A stretch of 64,000 bases of DNA from Desulfocapsa sp. (GTDB lineage Bacteria > Desulfobacterota > Desulfobulbia > Desulfobulbales > Desulfocapsaceae), in the NCBI GenBank assembly GCA_013792135.1, contig VMSP01000170.1, forward strand, positions 1 to 64,000, in the 5' to 3' direction. Numbering within the stretch: the first letter of the stretch is position 1; every line of letters begins with the position of its first letter. A model generated the notes under the pieces. It worked only from the letters and a program-made list of their open reading frames with translations. It was not told where the DNA came from and made no database searches. A program made the position numbers and the translations under genes. Of the stretch, positions 44,480 to 54,299 are shown piece after piece.

Positions 44480-47194
44480 CTATTCAGTAAGTATCACCTT
44501 CTCTGTGATTGGGCATGAAATTACCATTTTTTCAAGTTTATCAAGGGTGTATGCCTGATCTTCCTTTAATTCAATATGTTCTGGCTCAACGGAGATCACG
44601 GAGTCGGCGATACTGGTGAAAGAGTTAAAGGCGTCTCCTGCCAACTCAAAATGTTTTCGGGTGAGAATGGCGAAATCGTTGCCGTAGGCCCTGAAGAGCA
44701 GGGCATGAGGATAGTGTGCCTGCAGTTCAATAGCGAAATCCTGGAAAACGTGATTTCCCTGTTCCCATCCCTCACGTTTATTGTATTCGATAACGTTGGT
44801 CAGATGGAGAATATGTAGACAGGTGTATTCGTGGAGTCCCTGATTGTTCTGCAGAAAGATTTTCAGGTAGTCTTCGTTGAACAGGCCGGTCAGTCTGTCA
44901 TTAAAGAAATAAGAAAATCGTTTTTTTTCAATATCTGTACTTGGGCTCTGGGCGATGTCTACCGGGAGTGTTGTTTCTGTGAGAGCTTGAAGGGCCACGG
45001 CGACAACGTCAGGGTGAAATTGGATACCGCTGAGAGATGCCAGCTCAGCCAAGGCCTCCTTGATTTGTTTTCGTGGTTTGTAGATACGGTTGGTGGTCAT
45101 GGCATCGAAGGCATCAGCCACAGTGAGGATGCGGGAGAGAAAGGGGATATCGTCGCCGTGCAGTCCGTCGGGATAGCCCTTGCCATCATGACGTTCATGG
45201 TGGTGGTAAATGATTTCGGCCAGATCTTTATACATGTCGTTATTGGAGAGCATCTCATAGCCGGCGGTGGCATGGAGCTTGATCAGCTCATAGTCCAGGC
45301 TGTTGAGCTTTCCTGGTTTGAGAAGAACGGAGTCCGGTGTGGCTATTTTGCCGATATCATGGAGGATGGCCGCTTTGTAGAGTTTTTCTATATCCTGCTC
45401 GTCAATGCCCATTGCCTGGGCTATTTTTTGACAATAGCCGGCCACACGCTCAGTATGACCGGCGGTGTAGGTATCCCGCTGCTCGATCATGTTGACAAAG
45501 GTGAAGATTGTCTCCTGATAATTGACCGTTCGCTCAAATGTCAGTTTGGCGACTTCGTCCCGGTGGCGAAAGGAGCTGATGGCGAAACCGAGATCCCCGG
45601 CAAGTTCTTCCAGCATGGCGATTTCTTCCTGCTCAAATCCCTTTCGCATCCAGGTATAAATTGTGAGTGTGCCCAAGGGCTTGGCTGATTGTCTGGCCCG
45701 TAAAGGCAGAGCGATGGCTGACTGGAATCCCTTTATCTCGGCCTGGTCCCGCCAGGGGGTCAGATCCTGGTCATGGTAGCGATCGCTGATTACGGTGGTG
45801 TCTTCCCGAATACATCTGGCCGTCGGACTTTTATAAAAGGGGAGCTTCTGGTCATTGACTGCATACGGGGGAGGAGCCAGGTATTTTTCAAAATCATCGG
45901 AGCTGTATATCTTATAAATTTTCTCCTGATCCAGTAGACCAATCCACGCGAATCCATAGTGTCCATGTTGGACAAAGAGCTCACAGGATTTTTTGAGCAG
46001 GACTTGCAGGGTGGGAGAGGTGATCAGTAATTTGTTGATATCGGCCACGGTCTGCAGGATGCCCTTGAGATAGAGCTGCTGATCGAGAAGGGTGTTGACC
46101 TTTTCCGTTCGTTTCGCCACCTTGCTTTCCAGGGTGATGTTCAGTCTGTCCACTTCCATTTTTTTCTTTTGCAGGATGCGATTGAGGAGCAGAACGTACC
46201 AGGCGGTGGCCAGAACCAGAAGGACAGCCAAGCCCAAGAGAGTGAATTGCCGCCAGTACCGGGAGAGAACATCCGTAAGGGAGAAATTACCATAGTCTTT
46301 GTAAGGGCCGATTTTCAGGTCAAAAAGACAGTCATGCACAGGTTGATAATTGAGGGGAATGGTCCATCCTGCCGAATGACTGGCCAGGGCTGCTGGGTCA
46401 TTGCTTTCCATGGTCATCAGGGCACCGGCAACAAGACGGGAGAGCCTGTCTGGTGTCGATTTGATTGCCGCCATGGGCCATTCAGGGTAAAGGGCGGTGC
46501 TGAGGAGAAAGGGAAAGTCGTCTGCCGGCTGTTTATTTAAAATCTTTATCTGTTCCAGATGCATGGTTCCGTTTTCAGCCATGCGCTCAAGGGTGTCGGT
46601 GCGCACTGTTCCGGCATCAACGGTCCCGCTCAGGACAGCATGGACAACACCTTCATGGGTGCCGGCGTAGCGCAGAGAAGAAAAGTCGGTGTGCGGTTCG
46701 ATGTCCTGCAGAAAAAACTCCCGCCAGGCGACAATCCACCCACCGAGCGAAAGCGGATCCACAGCCATGAAGGACTTTCCTTTGAGATCAGTGAAGGTAT
46801 TGATGTCCTGGCGGTCAGCCTTGGTGAAGATAACACCGCCAAAAGTGGTGGTCTGTTGCTCAGGGAGATTCTGGTTGATCAGGGTGGCAAGGCGGCTGAC
46901 TCCGTAGAGCTTTTCCAGCTCCACATAATAGGCCGGGTTGGTCAGTACGAAATCGATCTTGCCCTGTTTTACGGTCTCATGAATTTCTTTAAATCCCAAG
47001 GGGACAATAGTGAAATGGTAATCAGGGAGAGTGGCGGAGAGATAGTCAGCCGTTGCAGTCCATTTTTGTACCGCAATATCCTCTCCGCTTTTGGCAAGGA
47101 CACCTATGGATATAGTTTGGGGGCCGGCCATCAGCAGGATTGGTTTGAACAGGAGAAACAATAATATGTAGATTGTTCTGGCGGTAATAGTCAT
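44480..47194 (-). CDS. PhnD-like sensor, GAF, HD-GYP, degenerate GGDEF protein (copy 1)
   Basis: A 904-residue membrane sensor. An N-terminal signal anchor (about 8-22) precedes a PhnD-like solute-binding domain (25-300, TISIGVLAKSG, DFVLTNPAYYVE). A helix (about 317-338), a coiled coil and GAF (385-545) follow. The HD-GYP domain has His612-Asp613 (ILHDIGKIATPDS) and HHHERHDGKGYPDG near 664. The C-terminal domain starts like GGDEF (FNDRLTGLFNEDY near 763), but the signature is RAYGNDFAIL, so cyclase activity is unlikely. It should degrade cyclic di-GMP in response to a periplasmic ligand, by family knowledge. Copy 2 lies upstream in tandem. Confidence 0.88.
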   Translation of the reverse strand: MTITARTIYILLFLLFKPILLMAGPQTISIGVLAKSGEDIAVQKWTATADYLSATLPDYHFTIVPLGFKEIHETVKQGKIDFVLTNPAYYVELEKLYGVSRLATLINQNLPEQQTTTFGGVIFTKADRQDINTFTDLKGKSFMAVDPLSLGGWIVAWREFFLQDIEPHTDFSSLRYAGTHEGVVHAVLSGTVDAGTVRTDTLERMAENGTMHLEQIKILNKQPADDFPFLLSTALYPEWPMAAIKSTPDRLSRLVAGALMTMESNDPAALASHSAGWTIPLNYQPVHDCLFDLKIGPYKDYGNFSLTDVLSRYWRQFTLLGLAVLLVLATAWYVLLLNRILQKKKMEVDRLNITLESKVAKRTEKVNTLLDQQLYLKGILQTVADINKLLITSPTLQVLLKKSCELFVQHGHYGFAWIGLLDQEKIYKIYSSDDFEKYLAPPPYAVNDQKLPFYKSPTARCIREDTTVISDRYHDQDLTPWRDQAEIKGFQSAIALPLRARQSAKPLGTLTIYTWMRKGFEQEEIAMLEELAGDLGFAISSFRHRDEVAKLTFERTVNYQETIFTFVNMIEQRDTYTAGHTERVAGYCQKIAQAMGIDEQDIEKLYKAAILHDIGKIATPDSVLLKPGKLNSLDYELIKLHATAGYEMLSNNDMYKDLAEIIYHHHERHDGKGYPDGLHGDDIPFLSRILTVADAFDAMTTNRIYKPRKQIKEALAELASLSGIQFHPDVVAVALQALTETTLPVDIAQSPSTDIEKKRFSYFFNDRLTGLFNEDYLKIFLQNNQGLHEYTCLHILHLTNVIEYNKREGWEQGNHVFQDFAIELQAHYPHALLFRAYGNDFAILTRKHFELAGDAFNSFTSIADSVISVEPEHIELKEDQAYTLDKLEKMVISCPITEKVILTE

Positions 47195-47399
47195 TACTGT
47201 TTATGTAAAAAATGAGAAAATAAAATAACATATGGAAAATGTGGTCTATTAATGGTTCGGGTAAGGTGAGCCCTTATTTTTGCAGGAGGATCGTAATAGC
47301 GACAGTTCCGCAATAATATAGATTGGTTAAATCATACGAAGTGCGATTACAATTATCATGTAGTTTTGGATCCGAAATGGCATCGGAATGCATTTACAA

Positions 47400-50117
47400 C
47401 TATATTGCCCCTATCATATTGTTCGTAAGTGGACTGGAAATTATCATTTTTTCAAGTTTATCAATGGTATAGGTTGTGTCTTTGAGTAAATCAACATGCT
47501 GGGATTCAACAGTGATTTCTGAGTTTGCTATACTGATAAAGGAATCGAAGGTACTATCTTCCATAACAAAATGTTTTCTGTTGAGAATGGAAAAATCATT
47601 TCCGTAGGCCCGGAAAATCAGGGCGTCAGGGTAATATTCCTGCAACTCGGCAGCGAATTTCTGGATGAGTTGATTTCCTTGTTCCCATCCTTGTCGTTTA
47701 TTGTATTCCAGAATATTCTGCAGATGCAGTATATGAATACATGAATATTCCTTGAGGTTCTGGTTATTCTGCAAGAATATTCTCAGGTAATCTTCATTGT
47801 ACAGTCCGGTTAATTTGTCATTAAAAAAGTAAGAAAAGCGTTTCTTTTCAATATCGGTGCTTGGTGTCTGGGTAACTGCTACAGGGCTCTGTGTATCTTT
47901 AAGTGCTTTGATGGCCGCAGTGACAACTTCCGGGTGAAACTGACTGCCGCTGAGGGATTCAAGCTCGGCCAAGGCTTCCGGGATGGTTTTCCGCGCTTTA
48001 TAGATACGGTTTGTGGTCATGGCGTCGAAGGAGTCGGCAACAGTTAATATTCTGGAAAGAAAAGGGATGTCATTGCCATGCAACCCGTCAGGATAGCCTG
48101 TTCCATCATAGCGTTCATGGTGATGGAGAATAATATCGGCCAAATCTCTGTAAGTATCAATATTGGCAAGCATTTCATAGCCGGCAGAGGCGTGGAGTTT
48201 GATCAGGGCGTAATCCAGGCTGTTGAGTTTGCCCGGTTTGAGAAGAATTGAATCCGGCGTGGCTATCTTTCCGATATCATGGAGGGTTGCAGCCTTGTAG
48301 AGCTTTTCTGCTTCCTGGTCTGCAACTCCCATTTCTATGGCTATCTGCTGGCAATATTTGGCTACACGTGCGGTATGGCCCGCGGTATAAGTGTCCCGTT
48401 GCTCAATCATGTAAACAAAAGAAAGAATCGTTTCTTTATAATTGGTTGTTCGTTCGGTCATAAGTCTGACCACTTCCTCTTTGTGTCGAAAGGAACTGAT
48501 AGCAAAACCAAGATCTCCGGCGAGTTCTTCAAGCATGTCAATTTCTTGCTGTTCAAATCCATCACGATGCCAGGTATAGATGGTGAGTGCGCCTAGTGGT
48601 TCTGTTGTTTCTTTGTTTCGTAGAGGGAGAGCTATGACAGATTGAAATCCTGTTACCTTATTCTGTTCCCGCCAGGGAGTAAGGTCCAGGCAGTTATGAC
48701 GGTGGTCGTTGATTACCGTGGTATTTTCCCGGACACATCTGGCTGTCGGGCTTTGATAAAATGGTGATTCCGGGACATTGATCGCATATGGAGGGTCGGC
48801 CAAGTATCTTTCGATATCGTCAGAACTGTATATCGTCAAAAATTGTTCCTGATCCCGCAGGCCAATCCAGCAGAAACCATAGTGGCCATGATGAATGAAT
48901 CGATCGCATGATTGTTTGAGCAGGATTTCCAGGTTAGGAGAGGTGATCAGGAGTTTGTTGATATCGGCTACGGTCTGGAGGATACCTTTGAGATAGATCT
49001 GCTGATCGAGGAGGGTGCGGATTTTTTCTGTCCGCCCGGCCACTTTGGTTTCAAGAGTGATGTTCAGTCTGTCTACTTCCAGTTTTTTCTTCTTCAGGAT
49101 TCGATTCAAAAGAAAGCTGTACCATGAAGCGGCTATGACCATGACGGCGGACAGGCCCAAGATGGTCAATTGCCGCCAATAGCGTGAGAGGACATCCTTA
49201 AGGGAAAATTTGCCAAAGTCTTTATAGGGGCCAATCTTCAGTTCAAAAAGACACTCATGTACGGATTGATAATTGAGGGGGATGGTCCATCCTGCTGATT
49301 GACTGGCCAGTGAAGCTGGATGGTCGCTACTCAAGGCCATCAAGGCGCCGGCAACCAGACGGGAAAGTTTGTCTGGTGTACTTTTGGTTGCGGCCATGGG
49401 CCACTCCGGATAGAGCGAGGTGCTGAGCAGAAAAGGAAAGTCGCATTCGGTCTGCGGATGAAGAACCTTTATCTGGTCCAGGCGGATAGATCCGTCCGCC
49501 GCCATCCGTTCAAGGAAGTCGGTGCCAACTGACCCGGCGTCAACCGTACCAGCAAGAACGGCATGAACAACAGCTTCATGGGTACCGGCAAAACTCAGGG
49601 ATGAAAAGTCGGTGAGCGGATCAATGTTTTTTCGGAAAAACTCTCGCCAGGCCACGATCCAGCCACCGAAAGCAAGCTGGTCTACTGCCATAAACGACCT
49701 TCCTTTAAGGTCGTAAAGAAGGTTGATGTCCCAGCGGGCGGCTTTAGTGAAAATCACACCGCCAAGAGTGCTAGTCTGTTGGCCGGGGAGATTTTGGTTA
49801 ATCAGGGTGCAAATTCGGATAACATTGTAAAGCTTTTCCAGTTCCACATAAAAAGCGGGATTGGCCAGAACAAAATCGATCCTGCCTAGTTGGACTGCCT
49901 TATGAATTTCTTTATAACCTAAAGGGATTATGGTGAAATGGTAATCAGGAAGGGAGGTGGAAAGATAGTCAGCCGTTGCGGACCATTTTTTTACGACAAG
50001 CTCCTCTTCACTGTTGGCAAGGACGCCTATGGATATGGTTTGGGAATCAGCTGACAGCAGTTGCGGCTGGAAGAGGATAAACAATAATAAACAGGTCATC
50101 CGGACGATTACAATCAT
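47400..50117 (-). CDS. PhnD-like sensor, GAF, HD-GYP, degenerate GGDEF protein (copy 2)
   Basis: A 905-residue paralogue of the next gene downstream, with the same domain order: PhnD-like (TISIGVLANSEEE), helix, GAF, HD-GYP (TLHDIGKIATPDS; HHHERYDGTGYPDG) and degenerate GGDEF (FNDKLTGLYNEDY, RAYGNDFSIL). I start it at MIVIVRM, which aligns with the copy 1 N terminus and has AGGAAGG just before; a codon 60 bp upstream is also open. The two copies are 205 bp apart and clearly arose by duplication. Both keep YGNDF in place of GGDEF, so the change predates duplication or is selected. Confidence 0.88.
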   Translation of the reverse strand: MIVIVRMTCLLLFILFQPQLLSADSQTISIGVLANSEEELVVKKWSATADYLSTSLPDYHFTIIPLGYKEIHKAVQLGRIDFVLANPAFYVELEKLYNVIRICTLINQNLPGQQTSTLGGVIFTKAARWDINLLYDLKGRSFMAVDQLAFGGWIVAWREFFRKNIDPLTDFSSLSFAGTHEAVVHAVLAGTVDAGSVGTDFLERMAADGSIRLDQIKVLHPQTECDFPFLLSTSLYPEWPMAATKSTPDKLSRLVAGALMALSSDHPASLASQSAGWTIPLNYQSVHECLFELKIGPYKDFGKFSLKDVLSRYWRQLTILGLSAVMVIAASWYSFLLNRILKKKKLEVDRLNITLETKVAGRTEKIRTLLDQQIYLKGILQTVADINKLLITSPNLEILLKQSCDRFIHHGHYGFCWIGLRDQEQFLTIYSSDDIERYLADPPYAINVPESPFYQSPTARCVRENTTVINDHRHNCLDLTPWREQNKVTGFQSVIALPLRNKETTEPLGALTIYTWHRDGFEQQEIDMLEELAGDLGFAISSFRHKEEVVRLMTERTTNYKETILSFVYMIEQRDTYTAGHTARVAKYCQQIAIEMGVADQEAEKLYKAATLHDIGKIATPDSILLKPGKLNSLDYALIKLHASAGYEMLANIDTYRDLADIILHHHERYDGTGYPDGLHGNDIPFLSRILTVADSFDAMTTNRIYKARKTIPEALAELESLSGSQFHPEVVTAAIKALKDTQSPVAVTQTPSTDIEKKRFSYFFNDKLTGLYNEDYLRIFLQNNQNLKEYSCIHILHLQNILEYNKRQGWEQGNQLIQKFAAELQEYYPDALIFRAYGNDFSILNRKHFVMEDSTFDSFISIANSEITVESQHVDLLKDTTYTIDKLEKMIISSPLTNNMIGAI

Positions 50118-50247
50118 GGCCTTCCTGGGATATGTGATAGGACGAGAAGAGAGCAAGGTCTCAAGCTTGATCACCATAATCTAATCTCAAGATACTTATA
50201 TGTAAAGGTATCTTTATTCCCTTTTTTAATCAAGGTGGAATCAGTGA

Positions 50248-51045
50248 TCAGTATAGATCAGCCTCGATGAACAGGCAGGTGTTTTTTCCCGGGATGAAGG
50301 ATGCGAGCTCGTAGTCGCTGAACTGCTGATAAATTCTGAATCCTGAATCGTGGAGAAATGCCTGCCATTTTTCCACGGTAAAAGCTGCAAGGTGCAAAGT
50401 GTGGCTCAGGTCTTCATTGGCCACCCCTGGTTGCCGGAGACGGACCCGATATCGCTCTTCGAGGGTGAGTTGCTCATTAGAGTAGCCGCGGCGGATTTCT
50501 TTAATGACCTTGCCGCCATCTGGTTGATCAAAGATCTGGAACTGAAAGAGCTTTTTAGAGCCCAAGTTCAGAGTGGTCAGGTCAGGGATAAAGAGTTGCA
50601 GGAGCAGTTTGCCATCCTGTTTGAAAACAGTCCTGATCTGTTGCAGGCACTTTTTTATCCTATCTGCGGTTACAAGGAGATTCAGCGTATGATAGGGAAT
50701 TATCACAGTGTCGAATTGCCGAGATAGAGCCAGTTCGGTCATATCCATGCATACATAGGAGATGTTTGTTGGCCCGGCTTTGAGCTTGGCCAGGTGCAGC
50801 ATGGAAAGGGAGAGGTCAATGGCGGTGATATCAGCCCCGGTTGCTGCCAGTTGTCGGCACAGGCGGCCGGTTCCGCAGCCAATCTCGAGGACGGTGCCGG
50901 GTACCTTGATTCTTTCCTGGTAGAAGGTGAGATCATCATTAAAATCTGCCATTTCCATGTCGTAAAACTGACAGTATCGTTCACTGCCCAGGGGCAGGAA
51001 AACCTCATCCGGCTCCTTATGAGTGGCAAAGATATCGGCTGTCAT
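50248..51045 (-). CDS. SAM-dependent methyltransferase (class I)
   Basis: A 265-residue soluble methyltransferase. SAM motif I reads VLEIGCGTGRLCRQLA near residue 54, then the acidic residue in ITAIDLS, then YVCMDMTEL. The N terminus has an unusual PLGSERYCQFYDMEMADF before the fold. The family is broad and I cannot name the substrate; no pathway gene is adjacent. It is on the same strand as mscL, 70 bp downstream of it. Confidence 0.75.
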   Translation of the reverse strand: MTADIFATHKEPDEVFLPLGSERYCQFYDMEMADFNDDLTFYQERIKVPGTVLEIGCGTGRLCRQLAATGADITAIDLSLSMLHLAKLKAGPTNISYVCMDMTELALSRQFDTVIIPYHTLNLLVTADRIKKCLQQIRTVFKQDGKLLLQLFIPDLTTLNLGSKKLFQFQIFDQPDGGKVIKEIRRGYSNEQLTLEERYRVRLRQPGVANEDLSHTLHLAAFTVEKWQAFLHDSGFRIYQQFSDYELASFIPGKNTCLFIEADLY

Positions 51046-51115
51046 TTTCTGGTGTTATCTGAACATATCTGGTTCCCATGCAGCAAGAGAACCAGATACG
51101 GTCACGTCCTGGAAT

Positions 51116-51523
51116 TTATTTTGCTTTCAGCAGGTCGCGGATCTCGGTAAGCAGCAGTTCTTCCTTGGTGGGTACGGGTTCGGCTGGAGGTTCTACTTTG
51201 GCAGCTTCCTTACGTTTCAGGGAATTTATTCCTTTGATCATCATGAAGATGGCAAAGGCGATGATGGTAAAATCAACGGCTGTCTGGACAAACTTACCAT
51301 AGGAGATAACGACCGCTTCGGTGCCCTCTGATGCCGCCTGGAGAGTGATGGCGAGTTTGCTGAAATCTATACCGCCAATGAGAAGACCAATCGGCGGCAT
51401 GATAACATCGCTCACAATGGAAGAGACGACTTTGCCAAAGGCTGCCCCGATAATAATACCAACAGCCATGTCGATAACGTTTCCTTTTACTGCAAACTCT
51501 TTGAATTCTTTGAGTAGACTCAT
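51116..51523 (-). CDS. mscL: Large-conductance mechanosensitive channel
   Basis: A pentameric inner-membrane channel that opens under osmotic downshock. The 135-residue length is normal. The N-terminal helix and TM1 are typical ([20 protein letters not shown], then [20 protein letters not shown]). TM2 is near residues 76-98 ([18 protein letters not shown]), and a charged cytoplasmic C terminus carries the helical bundle sequence [13 protein letters not shown] lies before the ATG. It appears to be transcribed on its own or with the methyltransferase. Confidence 0.96.
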   Translation of the reverse strand: MSLLKEFKEFAVKGNVIDMAVGIIIGAAFGKVVSSIVSDVIMPPIGLLIGGIDFSKLAITLQAASEGTEAVVISYGKFVQTAVDFTIIAFAIFMMIKGINSLKRKEAAKVEPPAEPVPTKEELLLTEIRDLLKAK

Positions 51524-51800
51524 TTTTAATTCTCCATGGATTGAGATGAAAAAAATCGCCTGCCTGTCCAGAGTAAACCAGTAGGCCCATTGTTTTTCTG
51601 CAGAACTGATTGGTTTTTAAGGGGGAGATCTCAGTGGTTTCGTTTGTTCACCTTTTGCAGATAAAGAATTATATCAAAATGCAGGAAGATTTTGCAAGGA
51701 TGAATTCTTTTGGGCATGGAGGACCACTCGGTGTCGTTTATGGGAGCGACCCTCTGCGGAGATGATGTCCATTTGTTTTCCGTATCGCTCCTGGATGATC

Positions 51801-52691
51801 TTATAGCAGATTTTTTAACGCCTCCTCTATCTTCGGAAAACTATATGGATAGTCGGCCTGTTGCAGGACTTCCGGTATTGCACGCTGAGAACCCAACAAT
51901 ACATCGGCAAATTCACCTAATACGATCTTGAGGGCAAAGCCGGGTACAGGTAGAAAAGCTGGCCGATGTAAAACTGTCGCCAGGGCATGGGTAAATTCCC
52001 GGTTGCTTACCGGGTATGGAGCCACTGCATTGACTGGGCCACGCAGGCTTGTATTATCTTTTGCATAGAGCATGATTCTTGTCAGGTCATCAATATGAAT
52101 CCAGGACATATATTGGCGGCCACTTCCCAGCCTGCCTCCCAATCCGAATTTAAAAGGAAGCAGCATTTGCGCTAATGCCCCTCCGTTATCGCCTAAAACA
52201 ACACCTGTACGGATCGTAACAACCCGGACACCATACTCTTCCGCGCGCAGTGCCTCTTTTTCCCAGTCCCTGCAGACCTTGGCAAGAAAATCATCTCCGG
52301 ATGCAGAGCGTTCAGTGAGCATCTCGTCCTTTCGTGAACCGTAATAGCCGACGGCAGAAGAAGAGATCAGGGTTGTCGGCCTGTTTTTCGATTTAGCAAT
52401 GAGGTCGACAAGGTGCCGGGTTCCTTCAACCCGGCTGGTCCGTATTCGGTTTTTCTTTTCCGTATTCCAGCGGCCGTGAAAGATCGATTCACCGGCCAAG
52501 TGGTATATCGTATCCACACCATCAAGAAAAGACGGGTCTGCGTTCTGTGAACCATCCCACTTCCTGACCTCGTTGTCGGCAAAGAGGTGTTTGATTTTTG
52601 CTGTATTACGTCCGGCAATAATCGGCTGGGATAATTTGTTTGCAAGATGTTGACCAACAAAACCTGTCCCACCAGTGATCAGTGTTTTCAT
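51801..52691 (-). CDS. TIGR01777-family NAD(P)-dependent epimerase
   Basis: A 296-residue extended short-chain dehydrogenase. NAD(P)-binding GGTGFVGQHLANKL lies near residue 7, and DTIYHLAGESIFHGRW near 60. The family core SSSAVGYYGSRKDE (with the YYG motif) is near residue 108, and a C-terminal DUF1731-like part (PVPGFALKIVLGEFADVLLG) follows. Its physiological substrate is unknown. It follows the photolyase by 136 bp in the same direction, a neighbourhood found in light-response clusters of other bacteria. Confidence 0.85.
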   Translation of the reverse strand: MKTLITGGTGFVGQHLANKLSQPIIAGRNTAKIKHLFADNEVRKWDGSQNADPSFLDGVDTIYHLAGESIFHGRWNTEKKNRIRTSRVEGTRHLVDLIAKSKNRPTTLISSSAVGYYGSRKDEMLTERSASGDDFLAKVCRDWEKEALRAEEYGVRVVTIRTGVVLGDNGGALAQMLLPFKFGLGGRLGSGRQYMSWIHIDDLTRIMLYAKDNTSLRGPVNAVAPYPVSNREFTHALATVLHRPAFLPVPGFALKIVLGEFADVLLGSQRAIPEVLQQADYPYSFPKIEEALKNLL

Positions 52692-52827
52692 GATGTTTCC
52701 TCCAGAGAAATGACATGATTGGAATTCTTTCGTTTCTTGATGCTGCCAACTATGAGGATTTAATAAGAGTGAACATGCACAACTACATGAAAAATGGGGA
52801 TTTATTCATAGTTCCTTTTTGTTGGTA

Positions 52828-54201
52828 TTATCCTGAGCTCTGCATGTTAACGCGTTGTAAATAATCAGAGATGTCAAATTTTCGCTTACAGCCATTTTTG
52901 TTCATATACCGTATTTTCCCAAAGACTTCTCGTTCCTGCCAGGCCCGGTCGTGTACTCCGCCGATGCTCCAGGCAATGCCGGCATAGCCGTTGGGGTCAC
53001 GTCCATCCAGAGAATATCTGTCGTTGAGATAAATGGCATTGATCATGGCCTCTTCCGCTGAGGCGGACCATTCCAGAATCTTTTTGGCCCAGTACATACG
53101 CAGGTAGCCATGCAGCTTTCCCCGTCCTGCCAGCTCATGCTGGCAGCCGTTCCAGAGTTCATCTTCGGTGGCTGCATTTTCCAGGGTCTGGAGGTCGGCA
53201 ATATAGAAGCGCAGATCTTTATGATGCGCGGTGAGGGTTTTCCGAGCCCAGTCGGGAAAGGCACTGGTGCGGTCATACTCAGCCGTGTAATAGCAATAAT
53301 TGTCCGACAGCTCCCGGCGAATGATCAGCTCTTCAAGATACGTATCTTTGGCCTGTTGATTAGCGTCACTCTGCCATATATCCCAGGCAACCCGCTGGGG
53401 GGCAAGCTGGCCGAAGTGAAAATAGGGTGACAGGTTGGACTGGCCATCAAGGCAGGGATTGTTGCGATCTCCGGGGTAGGATTGCAGGCGGTGTGTGACA
53501 AAATCAGCAAAGGTCTGCCTGGCTGCCTGTTCTCCAGGTTTCAGCCAGGTCACTTCTTCAACAGATTGATCCTTGATCCGGCTCAGTAATGCATGGATAT
53601 CGAGCTGTTCACTGTCATGATGCGCAGTGTTATAGGGGTGGTCTGCAAGTTCAGGAAAATCGGTGAGAAAACGGGGCAGCAGTTTTTGTATCTTTGGCCG
53701 GATGGTGTAAGCTGCATATTCCCGCTTGTCCGAAGCCAGCCAGCAAGGGACGATGTTGTGGGCGTCCACTTCATAGACGGGGAAATTGCATTGGTGGATA
53801 ATATTTTTCTTCCATTGTTGTTTTATTTGCAGAGGATCAAAATCCATGACCAGCAGGGCAGGGTCCTTTTTTTTGAGAAAGGCCGGCAGAGTTTGGGGCG
53901 GATCACCCTGAAGAAGGAAAAATGGAATTCCGTGGTCAGCAAGGCGTGCCTGCAGCTCGTATAACCCTCGGATGAGAAAGCCGAAATGGCGCAGATTAGC
54001 AGAGGGGTAGTCCAGGTCGAGACAGAAAATGACGATCAGAGGGCGCTGCAGTACCATGGCCCGTTCCTGAGCAAAAAGCAGGGCCCAGTTGTCATGAGAT
54101 CTTTGATCCCTGCTCATCCAATAGATGACCGGCCCTTCACCTTTACTGCCGTTTTGCACTAGACGGCCACGCTCCTGGTCAACGATGTATTTGAATAACA
54201 T
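52828..54201 (-). CDS. Class II CPD photolyase
   Basis: A flavoprotein that repairs cyclobutane pyrimidine dimers using blue light. The 457 residues follow the class II pattern. VIYWMSRDQRSHDNWALLFA lies near residue 26. In the FAD-binding half LEELIIRRELSDNYCYY is near residue 290, then LHGYLRMYWAKKILEW near residue 360, and DRYSLDGRDPNGYAGIAWSI near 400. It lies 98 bp after the DUF523-DUF1722 gene on the same strand, as in the ybgA-phrB pairing of E. coli. Confidence 0.93.
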   Translation of the reverse strand: MLFKYIVDQERGRLVQNGSKGEGPVIYWMSRDQRSHDNWALLFAQERAMVLQRPLIVIFCLDLDYPSANLRHFGFLIRGLYELQARLADHGIPFFLLQGDPPQTLPAFLKKKDPALLVMDFDPLQIKQQWKKNIIHQCNFPVYEVDAHNIVPCWLASDKREYAAYTIRPKIQKLLPRFLTDFPELADHPYNTAHHDSEQLDIHALLSRIKDQSVEEVTWLKPGEQAARQTFADFVTHRLQSYPGDRNNPCLDGQSNLSPYFHFGQLAPQRVAWDIWQSDANQQAKDTYLEELIIRRELSDNYCYYTAEYDRTSAFPDWARKTLTAHHKDLRFYIADLQTLENAATEDELWNGCQHELAGRGKLHGYLRMYWAKKILEWSASAEEAMINAIYLNDRYSLDGRDPNGYAGIAWSIGGVHDRAWQEREVFGKIRYMNKNGCKRKFDISDYLQRVNMQSSG

Positions 54202-54299
54202 GGGAAAGGGCTCTCAATAAAAGATTAGCGACTGGAAGCCGGGTGGATGCCGTTCGATAACAGGGCGACGGGGAGCAGTGGTTGCTTGTCGCCTGTCTG

